Shown: positions 1 to 10,567, counted from the first letter of the stretch. The stretch: DNA of 64,000 nucleotides from Eucommia ulmoides (GCA_016647705.1 CM028340.1:14089001-14153000); one strand, 5' to 3'. The notes: a model not told the origin generated them from the sequence alone. Program-made: numbers and translations.

Positions 1-21
1 AATACAAAAAAGTAGTTTTAA

Positions 22-235
22 TGTTGTGCAAACCAATCGAATCGAAGAATTGAATGCGACTACTATGCTCATGAAACTGGATCGATCGCTTTAGGCATAA
101 TTTCACGAGTTTTTTTTAATTGATTTCATGATATTTTTTTTTTTTAGTTAACGTCGTGCAAATCAATCGAATCAATGCTTTGAAGGCGACTACTATGCTC
201 TTGAAACTGGATCGATCGTTTGAGGCGATTTTCAG
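22..235. repeat. Two-copy tandem repeat, period about 130 bp
   Basis: Two copies share the core ACTACTATGCTC followed by GAAACTGGATCGATCG. The copies start near 24 and 154 and are separated by a T-rich spacer. No coding potential is visible. The left end may be cut by the window edge. Confidence 0.7.
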
Positions 236-239
236 ATTA

Positions 240-560
240 ATTTGATTAATTTAAGTTCAAATTTTATTTGGTTTATGTATGATGGTTGTTTCATTTGGTT
301 TATGTTTGATGTTGGTTTATTTATGTTTGAATATTCTTTATTTCACTTTTATTTTTATTTATCAGTCATTCCAATATCATATTTAATGCATTTTGTAACC
401 AAATTTAGGAATGGTAATGGTCATTCCAATACCATGTTTAATCTCGCTTGTCACCAAATATGGGAATGGTAATGGTCATTTCATTCCAATACCACACTCA
501 TTTTATTTCATTTCATTCCATTCCATTCCATTCTAGCATACCAAACGTAGCGTAAGGTGT
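240..560. other. AT-rich stretch with ATTCC runs, possible MITE end
   Basis: No gene is visible. The stretch holds repeated ATTCC/GGAAT motifs (about 410-535) and ends in ACCAAACGTAGCG, a CCAAAC-type motif like those at plant MITE ends. No partner inverted repeat was found, so this is only a possible MITE edge next to the truncated copia element. Confidence 0.3.
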
Positions 561-580
561 AAATAGATCTTTAAAAAAAT

Positions 581-1950
581 ATGAAAGCAGATGGATCAAT
601 TGATAAATATAAAACAAGACTTGTAGCTAAAGGTCACAAGCAAAAAGAGAGTATAGATTATTTTAATATTTATTCACCAGTAACAATAATCACATCTATA
701 CATATGTTAATAGCAATAACAGTTATACATAATCTTGGGATACATCAAATGGATGTTAAGACTGCTTTCTTGAATGGTGAATTAGATGAAGAAATCTATA
801 TGGAACAACTAGAATGGTTTGTGGTTCTTGGAAAAAAGACTAAGTATGTCAACTTATAAAATCCTTGTATGGATTAAAGCAAACACCAAAACAATGACAT
901 GAGATATTTAACGATGTTATGTTGTCAAATAATTTTATGATCAATAAATATGATAAGTGTGTTTATATTGAGAAAATAGAGTCTTGTTACGTTATTGTAC
1001 GCTTATATATAGATGACATACTTATTATTAGTAATAGTGATAAGATTATAAAATCTACCAAACAAATGTTGGCAAATATATTTGAGATGAAGGATTTGAG
1101 AAAAACAGATGTAATTCTTGGAATTAAAATTATAAGAACATCTGAAGAATTGATCTTATATCAATCTTATTATATCGAGAATATCCTTAAAAAATTTAAC
1201 AAGGATGACTCTGGTATAATCAGAACACTAGTAGATGTTAATCAACATCTTTTTAAGAATACTGGTTAGAGTGTATCTCAGTTGGAGTATTCTCATATAA
1301 TAGGCAGTTTAATATACATAATGAATTGTATCAAACCTGATATTGCTTACGCAGTAAGTAAATTAAGCAGGTTCACTAGCAATCTAAGTAGAGAATACTG
1401 GAAAGCTATCGTGAAACTTTTGAGATATTTAAGATATATTCAAAATTATAGTTTGCATTATATGAGATATCAAGAAGTACTTTAAGGGTATAATGATGCA
1501 AATTGAATATCTGATACTAACGACACCAAATCTACTAACGGATATGTCTTTGTATTAGGAAGAGCTACTGTGTTATGAAAATCCTCTGAGCAAACATGTA
1601 TTGCCAGATCCATAATGGAATTTGAATTTATTGCTTTAGATAAAGTAGGAGAAGAAGCAGAGTGTCTTTGACAATTTTTGAAAGATATTCTTATGTGAAC
1701 TAAGCCTGTGTCAACTATCTACATATATTGTGACAGTCAATCAGCTATTGGAAGAGCACAGAGTAGTATGTATAACGGTAAGTCTCAACATATACATCGA
1801 AAGCATAATACCGTACTTTCTAATGGAATTATCTCAATTGATTATATTAATTCAAAAGATAACATTACAGATCTATTGACCAAAGGTCTTACGCGAGATA
1901 GAGTACATTGTTTATCGAAGGGAATAGGTTTAAAGCCTATTACGAAATAA
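581..1950 (+). pseudogene. Copia pol remnant: reverse transcriptase and RNase H
   Basis: Readable pieces match the copia order. First comes the start of the reverse transcriptase (YKTRLVAKGHKQ, then HQMDVKTAFLNGELDEEIYM), then the LYIDDILI catalytic region near 1000. Next is the segment around [20 protein letters not shown] (about 1310-1370), and last the RNase H end with IYCDSQSA and the HIHRKHN and DLLTKGL stretches (about 1720-1900). In live elements this enzyme copies element RNA into DNA. This copy is a broken fossil and not expected to make an active product. Confidence 0.9.
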
Positions 1951-3463
1951 TCATCATAATGGAAACACAACCTAGTTAACTAGAGATCCCAAGATCTAGG
2001 TTAAGAGGGAATCTACGACTATTCTATGATATAACAGTGATATCTGCAATATAGTTAAGAATAAGTATAACTTTTAATAATTTCTATATCTTGAAAATTT
2101 CAAGTGGGGTATCGCAAAATACTCTTTATAGAATATCACCTATATGAGTAAGAACAAGGCCGATTTCTGAGAGAATGAAAAGGCTAAATTCTCTAGAAGC
2201 ACTCATGAAGTACCAGGGTGTTCAGGGCCAAAATGAATGCAACCATAGAATAGAAAGTGTCTAGAAGATAACTATGTAGTTTTTATTGTCTTGATTTACA
2301 CAAAATGTCAAACAGTTCAAGATATCATGTTCACTAATTGGTTGAGTAAATCTGAGGGATTCTTACTAAGGAAGGTTCAAAGCCAAAAGTTATCTGTCTT
2401 CACGTGCTTATTTTCTTTTTGAGCTCCCTCTCTCTCTCGTTTTGATTCTGTATTTCATATATATGTTTATCCGATCAATTTTCATTCATGTGGAGGACTG
2501 TTGTATTAAATGATTTTTTTGGGTATTTTGTAACCCAATTATTTATGAGATCCAATAAGAATTTGAGATATATAGATATACTAATGTGTTCCCCTTGGTG
2601 AGAAGATAAATGTAATATATTTATTTATGAAAAATCATTTAAAAGGTGAATTAAAATTGTTGATTAAAGTACCCAATTGAAGATATTGATTGACGTGTGG
2701 TGTGGATTATCCCACATCGATAACCTAAGAAGATGAAAAGTCATTTATTAAGGTTCGAGATACTTCTTGTAGGTAAGTCCTCTAAGGCATTAAAAGATAT
2801 GGATAGAAAAAAGGTTAAAGGTTATAAAATAAATAAAGTGTCACGACCCGTCCCGGAACCCATCATCCCGAGGCTGGCGTGACTACAATATGACATCACC
2901 AATAACCAATCAACCAAATGAAAGACAATTTTTTCCCATCATATAATACAAACATTTAAATGGGGAACACACCCATCCCAATCTAATATTCCTAACAAAC
3001 AATATTCATCTATGAACCTTTTAACGGTTCGTCTTGATTAGTTTCTCTCAAACACCTCTACGACTTCATTACGCAGCTTTACCTAGTGCCAGTAGGGGAC
3101 CGACTCCTAGCCGTTGTACCTGCGAGTGTACTGCCTTCTTAGTAAAACATTTTTTAAAATATTAATACGTTCCAAATATTTCCACAATTTAGTATGGATC
3201 AAACACAGGTATTTAAACAATGGAAATAGGCGCTATAGATAAGTTCTAGCCAGATTCATCTTAGTATAACATCATACCAATCATCATAATAAATAATATC
3301 AAATAAATCAATATACGTAACACACCACATCTCAAGCACCAATCTCAAACACCCACCTCCAACACACACACACTGGCCAGTCCTAGTGATCGTTTTAACC
3401 TCACGATCAGGAGTTTACAACGGTACCGTACCATCCGTAGGATATGCCTTCCTACGAACACCC

Positions 3464-3600
3464 ATCACTCCGCCGAAGCGGATAATCACTGCGCAGTATA
3501 AACGTCTAACATCGCTCTGCCAAAGCAGATAAACATCACTCCGCCGTAGCGGATAACATCACTCCGCCGAAGCGGATAATCTCACTCTACCGAACTAGAT
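3464..3600. repeat. Tandem hairpin array in the solo LTR
   Basis: About five units of 20-30 bp, typified by ATCACTCCGCCGAAGCGGAT, each form a short inverted repeat (TCCGC-CGAA-GCGGA). Variant units keep pairing: TCTGC-CAAA-GCAGA, the palindrome ACTGCGCAGT, and TCTA...TAGA. Paired changes in both arms are seen directly in the sequence. Confidence 0.8.
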
Positions 3601-4380
3601 AAATACTAGGACATCGTCAAATCAAATACAGCATCATCGCATCACAACTCAACAAATATCGTCAAATCACCACGTCTATCTCTTTTCCTCAAACCCAACT
3701 TTTAAGCCCAAAAACATATTTCACACTTTTCTTTTTAGAGAAAAACGTCTGATTCTTTCAAAACTACTTTTCCACCCTTTATTTTTTCTTTTGAAAACTA
3801 GACATTTTTAGGAAAACATATGTTTTCTATTTCCTTTTAAAAACACTGTCTAATTTCACCAAATTCACCAAAAATTCATTTTCAGTTTCATTTTGGAAAC
3901 CATCGAAATTTTCCAAAAACTCAGTTTACCAACTTACCCAAATCCTGCTTGATCCATATCATTTATAAATTCATATAATTTAGGTAATCACAATTTTCAT
4001 CCCATATTTATATAGAGAATAATTTGGTAAGAAGACAGTACACTCACCTCGATCCCCGTTTTGCACCACTGACATTGTCCGCCCTCTATCTGGACGCCAG
4101 TGCCTGCGAACCTAATAGTGGCAGAGTCTAAATTAATATCTTATCTAAAATATCCTAATCATGTAATGCAAACCCTATTTCCCGAATCGTTACTAATTTT
4201 ACATACCACGTACTTAAAATTAATTAATCGTTACGACATTATTATGGTTTTAGGATTTCTAATACTAATTAAAATTTAATTTAATGGAAATTAAATCATC
4301 GATCGAAGCTTCACCTGTTTCCGAACCGTTTGGCGACCATGAGATAAGTTTTGGATTCTTCTGGGGTGGTTTCTGCAATT

Positions 4381-4480
4381 TCCCCTTTTTCTTTTTCTTT
4401 TTTCTTTTTTTTTTTTTCCTTTTCTTTTCTTTCTTCTTTTTTTTTTTTTCTTTTCTTTTCTTCTTCTTCGTTTTCTGCTT
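4381..4480. repeat. Polypyrimidine tract of about 95 bp
   Basis: An almost pure T/C run inside the gypsy solo LTR. Apparent long reading frames across it on either strand are low-complexity artefacts. Such tracts can form triplex DNA in principle; nothing here shows that it does. Confidence 0.8.
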
Positions 4481-5570
4481 CCGGTCCGATCCTCCCTCAG
4501 CCGCCGACAAGGAACTCCGACCACGTCTCCCGTCGTCACCATTCCGAACGCACAACCATATCACAACGATCCACCACCTCCACCCACACAGCCGACCAAC
4601 CACCCGGAGCCGATCACCCATCGTTGGACAGCTCACACCGCCAGACCGGAGTCCTTTCTCTCTCTACCTACTCCGGCGACTTACCTACAACCGAAACCAC
4701 CCACACCTACTTCCATAACAGTAGAACACACCTACACCTCCTTATTCCATTTTCAGAAACCACACACCCTACCCACCTGTTCCATTTTCAGAAAACACAC
4801 GGCCGGTCACCGTCGACGACTCACGTACCGCAGCAACGGCCACGCTGAACAGAGCACAAACCAACACACCCACCATCTTCCGGAGGAGCACGGAAGCCCC
4901 CCCCATGCACGTCCAACAGCCTCGCCGGCGATCGCTTCTCAAAACCGAACTCCGGCCGGCTCTCTCTCTCTCTCTCTCTTCTCTATTTTTTTCCTCAGAT
5001 TCCCTTTTTCTTTCTTCTCGATCCTTCTGAAATGAGTGAATCGCTTATATACGCATGAGTGTAGTGGTTGCGTTTGATTCTGGCTCGCCACGTCGAAGCC
5101 TCTGTCCGAATTCCTGCTGGCCCTCCCTCCGACCGAACGTTGGTGGGTATATGATGATAAAAAAAAATATTCATTAATTGCTCTTTCCTCCCCCCAATTT
5201 CCTTTAAACCCTGATTTTACTCCTTTTCAATTTTAAAAGTTTCTAACATTTTCAATTCCACCCCTGAAAGTTTAATTTAAATGTTACATGTCAATTTACT
5301 TCCCTAAATTGGGATTTACTATTTCTATATTTTCAATTTGACCACAAACTTTTTATTTGAATTTTTAATGGTCCTAGTTTCATCCCGAATTTTCACCATT
5401 ACTTTACCACACCACTGAAATGACGTATCTTCTACGATGGCGGTCTTACATAAAGTTACACGTGCGCGCGCGTTGCGGCCGCTGCCAACCGGCCAGGTCA
5501 AACGCAGGCTCAAGTCTAGGTTCTGGACCTGGGCCTTGGGCCTCTTGGAGAATGCTTGATTTTTGCTCTC

Positions 5571-5580
5571 TATAAAAGGG
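5571..5580 (+). promoter_or_regulatory. TATA-like box in copia 3' LTR
   Basis: TATAAAAGGG lies in the second half of the copia LTR, where the family's promoter would sit. A related element has CCATAAATAGGAGG near 58098. Whether it is still used is unknown. Confidence 0.5.
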
Positions 5581-5900
5581 CACATATTCTCAACATTAGG
5601 CATCCATGAGCTGCATTGCATTCTTCTTTTCTGTCTTCGTTGTTCTTGTTTTGAGAGAGTTCTACATTTCTCTTGTTCGTTCGGCTTTTGGTTTCTAGTG
5701 CTAATACCAGTAGTAGTCTGATCGTTGTATCCTGAGAGACAAACACTCATTCAACCGTAAACATTTAGCGGAGACGAAATCTACTTTAAAGACAAATCTC
5801 CAAATGATTGTCTCAATCTTCTATTTTGGTATTTTCGTTTCTGTTTCTTGTTACTACACAATAACTATTATGCTTCTATCTGCTTTATCATTTTACAACA

Positions 5901-6311
5901 ATTATCCTTCTTTTGTTTTTTATTTTTCTTCTGAATTGTAATATCTTTTTTTGTAATGTCGTTTGAAATATTTCTTCAGCAAAAAAATAAGAATTGTTAC
6001 TTCTCTATATTTATTCTCCAATTAATAATTAATTTTCTACCACAATTTACCAGCAGGAACTTCAGAAGTTAATATGCATATAAAAAACAGAAGGTAATGA
6101 AAGAAAGTTGCATAGAAAATAGAAAACAAATACAATCCAAACAAGCCCTGGGAAACCGAAACATGGGTTAGAAATAAAGCATCCAAACAAGATTTACAAA
6201 ATTACATCCAAATAATTAGAAGATATTAAACAGCAAAGTATTTCAAAACAAAGTGGACTTTCTCTTACTCTCCCTTTTTTCTCCAATAAACATTAAAATT
6301 AAACAGTAACA
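5901..6311. other. Intergenic DNA downstream of NF-YA
   Basis: AT-rich DNA with no gene visible. It lies between the end of the copia LTR and the 3' side of the minus-strand NF-YA gene and probably includes part of its 3' untranslated region. Confidence 0.5.
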
Positions 6312-6332
6312 AAGCCAAGGATGAATTGCCCG
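6312..6332 (-). promoter_or_regulatory. miR169-like target site in NF-YA 3' UTR
   Basis: On the plus strand the bases read AGCCAAGGATGAATTGCC, nearly the sequence of plant miR169 itself, so the minus-strand transcript carries the complement. The match breaks at the first base, one internal position and the last two bases. The site lies 34 bp past the NF-YA stop codon. Plant NF-YA mRNAs are a known miR169 target family with the site in the 3' UTR, so both identity and position fit. This implies post-transcriptional repression. Confidence 0.85.
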
Positions 6333-6366
6333 ACCGGTGACACGGCCGTTTTCCTTTTTCTCCACT

Positions 6367-9300
6367 TCACCGGACAACTGGAGCCCGCTGCTGATTCCCA
6401 CCACACATCATGTAGGAGTAGCCTGAGAACCCGCGATCTGGCTGCCGGAAAGTGACATCAGTGTGTGAGAAATTGACATCAGTGCGCCGGTCACCTTCGA
6501 TCTCTGGCACTCTGTTTTGACCAGAGTTTGAACCAGAATTCGCGTCCATCGGGCCCGCAGATTCTGTGTTTTGAAGCTTTTTTGTGCTGAGAAAACGACC
6601 GCCGGAGCCTCGAACCCTTTTGACGGCATGGAGGTGGCGAGACTCGTGAAGATAAGGCTGCATTTGGTCGAAAAAAAAAAACAATTAATTTTTAATTCAA
6701 TCTTAAGAACAAACTTAAAAGCAGAATTCACGAGGAGAGGAAGTCATTAAGGTGCTGTTTGGCTCACGGTGCAATTTCAGAGACCCCAAACTGCGGTTTA
6801 GAGTGTTCCAACTCCATTGGTGTCTTTAGTTTTTCAAATTGGGGTTTAAAGACGCCAAACAGATGCTAAGAGTTGTAGTAGAAAATGAGCGATAGAGTGC
6901 ACATACTACTACAACAACAACAACAACAACAAAAAAAAAAAAAAAAAAAAAGGAATTGTCTGTTTTCCCAGTTTTTAGTTTTTGTGCCCAAAAAAATTGA
7001 AATAGACAGAAATTCGAGAACAAAAAAATCATTTTTTTTCAAGGAATTTATTCTAAAATCAGGCAGAAGAATAGAATTTTTTTTCCATTCCCATATTCTG
7101 TTTCTGAGAAGAGAAGAGAGTTTTATATTAGAAATCAGAACAACCGCCACATAAGGTGTCATTTTTGTTCCCACATATAGAACAGAAATAACAGAATGAC
7201 AAAAATAAATAATTATTTGTACTGTTCCCAGATTTTCAGAACAAATTTTGGAAATAGAAACAGAAATCTGGGAACAGAAACAACACAAAACAAAGGCCAC
7301 TTAGGTGGCGTTTGGTAACCGATTCTGTTTGGAGTAGAATTGCGTTTGGTAACGATAATTTTTTTTTTTGTTTTGGGAAGAGAATTGCGTTTGGTAACGA
7401 TTTTATCCTAAAATCTTTTTTTTTTATTTTTTTATTTTTTTTCTATTTTAGTCGGACGGCGGTGGCTCCGGCACCGGCGGACATCGGTGTGCCGGCGCCG
7501 GTGACGGTCGAAGGCAATGGCGCCGGCGACGGTCGAACAGCAGTGGCGGGTGGGTGACAGTGGCCAGCCGCCGGCAACGGACAGTTGTCGGCCGGCGAGT
7601 AAACAGTGACTGTTTTGGGAATGGAATGAGAATAATGAGAAACAACTTTTTTTTGTTTCTCATTTCTTAAGAAAAAAGTGAACACAATTCTCAAATGGGA
7701 ATAGAATGAAAACGGAAACAAAAATTACCAATCGTTATTCCCAAACAGAATTCCCAAAAATCTAGAAATAGAATGGGAATTTCTAGAATGAAAACGGTTA
7801 CCAAACAGGGCCTTAAATTATCCTAGCTATCGATTCACATTTCTCAATTCAACTGAGTAGACCTGCATAGTAGATATATAAATTAAAAAATAAAAATAAA
7901 AGAAGAAAAGACCAACATACCCTTCGAGCTTTGATGAGTTTGTTTTGAGCCTCGAGCTTTGCTCGCGCCTGTCTCCTCCTTAGGATTCCATTATATTGCT
8001 TTGCGTTGACATAAATAGGACCGTCTTCCGCAAGATCTAATGCAACCCGTGTTGGTCCTAGACCGACCATTTGGGGCGAAACCTACAAAGCCCAAAACTT
8101 TAAGGTCCTGTTTGGTTTATTATTTTAAAAAGTAACTTCTTTTTATTTCCTCTCTATTCACATTTCTCTCACATGCATTTTAGGGAAATTCCTCCAAAGG
8201 TTCCAAAAGTGTAGAGGATCATCCAAGGAATTTTTTTTGCCTTTAGATGGTCTTTAGAAAGTGGTCATCCTCACTTGTGGGATCTCTCAACAAAATGCCC
8301 ATTTTATTCAATCACATGAATAATCTCTCTCATCACTTTTTAAAAAATTTAAATTCACCACATCAAATCATTTCAACTTATTTATTTATTATTTTTAACA
8401 CATTTTTAATAACAAATATATTTTTAAAAATTTTGAAAAAACAAACCAAACAAGTAATCAAATTTAAGGGGGAAAAAATTGATTTGGTAAAAAAAATTCA
8501 AATTTCTAAAAAAAAATAAAATAAAAAAAACAGATTCGGAATTCTAAACCAAACAAGTCCTAAATTTCTTTACTTTCAATTCAAAATCCGAAACATCAGT
8601 TCTTTGTTTCCAGACGGTGCCTTAAAAAATGAGAACATGGTAGTAACATTATACCAAACCCAAATTGGGGAGAGAAAAAATATTGCTCAACAATACTTAC
8701 CATAGTCTGTGGTCCATAAGCTGAGAATAATCCGCCACAGTAAGGATCAGAGTACGTGTAAGGAATACGAGCCTGAAACCGGAGGTTGAACGTATCAAAT
8801 CAACTAGCAAGGCAAGGAGAGGAAATCTTAGGTGGCACTTGGTTTGTGTTTCATTTTTTTTTTTTTTTTTTTTTTTTTTTTGTTCCTTGAAAAAAAACTT
8901 GGAACAGAAACAGGAAAAAAGTAACGGAAAAAAAACCACCTGTTTTATTCCGATCTGTCTTTTTAGAACAAATTTCGGGGATCAGAAAAAAGCAAGATAT
9001 TCTTTTCTTTTGTGTTCCTATTCCAAGTTATAGAAACAAAAACATTAACCGAATGCCACCTTATTGATCAAAAGTTATATTTACCATAGTTTGGCTGACA
9101 TCAACTGGCATGGGATTGGCACCGAAATCAAGTTTACCCATAAACATTACCCGTTTCATCTGTCCAAATTGGTTCCCAAAGCTTCCATCTTGAACTAAGT
9201 AGGCGGATCAGAACAATTCATATGGAAGGATCACCATAACAAGTTAGATCAACTAAAGATTCGTTTGGATATCTATTTGAATCGACATAAATTAATCAGC

Positions 9301-9909
9301 AACTACACATAATAGTAAAAATATCGGGAATGGCACAAAAACAACTTTTTTTTTGGTTTTATTGTTTTTGTTTTTCAGTTTTCCTGAAAATATTTCCAGA
9401 ATAAGAAGAATATAAAACAGTAGTCAAACAAGTTTATGTTCCTGAAATCCTAAAAATTTGGAAACAAAAATAGGAAAACAAGAAAAGAAACACTAGCCAA
9501 ACACCACCTTAGCTTGTTTCACTCGAAATTCTAGAGTGCCAAAATTCTAATTAAATGCTTGAAAGTGCAAAAACTAACAACAAACGTTCAACTTCATGGT
9601 GGTGTTCCTTTCACCAAAACTTCAAACATAAACCAAACATTTTGATATTAAAAATCAGGGAATAGAAGAAAAACAGATTTTGCTTTCTGGTTTTGTTTCA
9701 AATTTTAAGGGAACACAATCAAAATAACAGAAACATAAACAATAACCAAATGCATGTAAAACTGCAGTTACAGAACCAACATCACGGAGCAAAAAAAGTA
9801 ATCGAGAAACAAAATAGGAAATAATACCGGATTCCGATGAAATAGATTGATCTTGAGAGTTGATAGCAGTCACTTCTTGTTGAGATTGGCTGGTTGATTT
9901 TGTTGACAT
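6367..9909 (-). CDS. NF-YA: NF-YA subunit of the CCAAT-box factor NF-Y
   Basis: DNA-binding subunit of the nuclear NF-Y trimer, which reads CCAAT boxes. Five coding exons on the minus strand join in frame: 9909-9828, 9194-9085, 8772-8701, 8082-7921 and 6657-6367. All four introns are GT-AG (donors GTATTATT, GTAAATAT, GTAAGTAT and GTATGTTG). The product is 238 residues. The core spans about residues 111-165: IYVNAKQY and RRRQARAKLEAQNKLIKARR (NF-YB/NF-YC-binding helix), then PYLHESRHLHA and RGSGGRF (CCAAT binding). The C-terminus ends in QQRAPVVR, as I recall for other dicot family members. The start is the first ATG in its exon. The protein is shorter than many relatives, and upstream bases hold relic-like coding (EFNQPVSSGLDL) broken by stops, so the N-terminus may be lost. 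Residue 119 is Asn where the family almost always has His. Introns are loaded with MITEs. The subgroup is uncertain. Confidence 0.9.
6751..6866. mobile_element. Tourist-like MITE in NF-YA intron 4
   Basis: 116 bp with terminal inverted repeats GGTGCTGTTTGGC and GCCAAACAGATGC, flanked by TAA on both sides (6748-6750, 6867-6869). A 3 bp TWA target and TGTTTGG ends fit non-autonomous PIF/Harbinger (Tourist) elements. Confidence 0.8.
6880..7303. other. Degenerate MITE-like stretch in intron 4
   Basis: Holds a CAA/poly-A microsatellite (about 6905-6950) and repeated fragments of the type CAGAAACAGAAAC and GGTGTCATTTTTGTTCC that resemble interiors of the neighbouring MITEs. Clean ends were not found. 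The apparent reading frames across it are low-complexity. Confidence 0.4.
7304..7812. mobile_element. Tourist-like MITE with a GC-rich core, intron 4
   Basis: 509 bp flanked by TTA (7301-7303, 7813-7815). Ends are GGTGGCGTTTGGTAACCG and CGGTTACCAAACAGGGCC, a long near-perfect inverted repeat. The centre (about 7450-7610) is a GC-rich block of GCCGG/CGGCG repeats, unlike the AT-rich surroundings. It lies wholly within NF-YA intron 4. Confidence 0.85.
8104..8560. mobile_element. Tourist-like MITE in NF-YA intron 3
   Basis: 457 bp with ends GGTCCTGTTTGGTTTA and TAAACCAAACAAGTCC, flanked by TAA (8101-8103, 8561-8563). The interior is AT-rich and non-coding. It fills most of the 618 bp intron. 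Confidence 0.85.
8831..9060. mobile_element. Tourist-like MITE in NF-YA intron 2
   Basis: 230 bp with ends GGTGGCACTTGGTT and AACCGAATGCCACC, flanked by TTA (8828-8830, 9061-9063). It makes up about three quarters of the 312 bp intron. Its edge sits only 24 bp from the exon donor at 9084. It contains a T-run of about 28 bp. Confidence 0.85.
9330..9510. other. One-ended MITE relic in NF-YA intron 1
   Basis: The right end CCAAACACCACC followed by TTA (about 9497-9511) matches the other intronic MITEs, with the same CAGAAAC/GAAACAAAAA interior type. A matching left end was not found. Confidence 0.4.
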
Positions 9910-10095
9910 GGAGTCCTGTTCTGGTAGATTTTTTTAAATCAAGTCCTGAGGAAACTGGTTGGTTGAATTCAACCTTGATGACCAATTAACAGTTGAAATC
10001 AGATGAATTGGTAGAACTTCGATCCAAATTCTCCGTCGGAAGATTTTGTTGATTCTTGAAAGCAATCAATTGTACTTATCGACTCTCTCTAGCTG
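9910..10095 (-). other. Likely NF-YA leader with decayed N-terminal coding
   Basis: Read on the minus strand, a good acceptor (CATTCCATAGGCAG) near 10095 is followed by sequence with no ATG until 9909. Part of it reads as family-like peptide (EFNQPVSSGLDL) in a different frame from the start codon, with stops between and a seven-A run at the frame change. It is either a 5' leader that was once coding or a leader broken by small indels. No transcript data are available. Confidence 0.4.
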
Positions 10096-10567
10096 CCTAT
10101 GGAATGATACAACAAAATAAATCATGAATATCCAAATCACAGCAAATATATAGGTGAAAATGTGAATTCATAGAAGCTCATAGAAGCTTCTCTAGATTTA
10201 ATGCATCGCCACTTTAAAATAACAACATAAATTTAAAACCATCATTTTCCCAAAAAGAAATAAATTAATTAATTAAGACACCCAGAAGTGATTCTACATT
10301 CACATAGAAATCCACAAATCAAATGCAAGAAATCCCTTCTCCTTCCCCCAAAAACAAATGCTTAAAATGTTGGGATATTTTGGCTTATCAGATTAAAATT
10401 TGAAATTTTGGGAGAATTTAGGAGGGGACAGATTAGAAACAGACCTAACCTTTGACCTCAAAATTATTTGGCTGAACTTTATAAAACTAGATCAGTGACC
10501 CCCTAACAAAAAAATTCTAAAATAATACACACACACACACTTATTTATAGTTTCGAAGAAGATCATT

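Larger units (their letters stand above)
2839..5450 (-). mobile_element. Solo LTR, Ty3/gypsy type, 2.6 kb
   Basis: It starts TGTCACGACCC and ends GGTCTTACA, flanked on both sides by the 5 bp duplication TAAAG (2834-2838 and 5451-5455). No second LTR or coding region lies between, so it is a solo LTR left by recombination. It shares the ACACTCACCTC motif and the TGTCAC...TTACA ends with the LTRs of the 32298-44481 gypsy element, which places it in a related lineage and suggests minus orientation. It contains a hairpin array (3464-3600), a polypyrimidine tract and a GC-rich part (4490-5110). Confidence 0.8.
560..5900 (+). mobile_element. Ty1/copia fossil, 5'-truncated, with nested gypsy LTR
   Basis: A plus-strand Ty1/copia relic keeps the reverse transcriptase to RNase H part of pol (581-1950), a 3' untranslated stretch, a polypurine tract just before 2499 and a 3' LTR (2499-5900). 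No 5' LTR, gag, protease or integrase is present before 560, so the left part was lost or lies outside the window. The coding part is broken in several places. The 3' LTR was later hit by a gypsy-type solo LTR (2839-5450), which fixes the order of insertion. Confidence 0.85.
2499..5900 (+). repeat. Copia 3' LTR, interrupted
   Basis: A purine-rich tract (GTGGAGGAC) is followed by TGTTGTA at 2499, and the LTR appears to end in TACAACA at 5900, a perfect 7 bp terminal inverted repeat. Removing the inserted gypsy LTR and one target copy leaves about 785 bp. The second half carries a TATA-like box (5571) and a segment around 5735-5760 related to one near 58290-58320. The end at 5900 is inferred from the inverted terminus. 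Confidence 0.65.

Noticed and set aside
4265-4848. Several overlapping long frames on both strands
   Set aside because: They run through the polypyrimidine tract and the GC-rich part of a solo LTR; the products are poly-Phe/Ser or poly-Lys and low complexity.
5325-5750. 141-codon minus-strand frame
   Set aside because: Crosses the boundary between the gypsy solo LTR and the copia LTR, so it cannot be a real gene.
6826-7300. Minus-strand frames with poly-Phe/Val/Cys
   Set aside because: Derived from CAA/poly-A microsatellite and MITE-like DNA in NF-YA intron 4.
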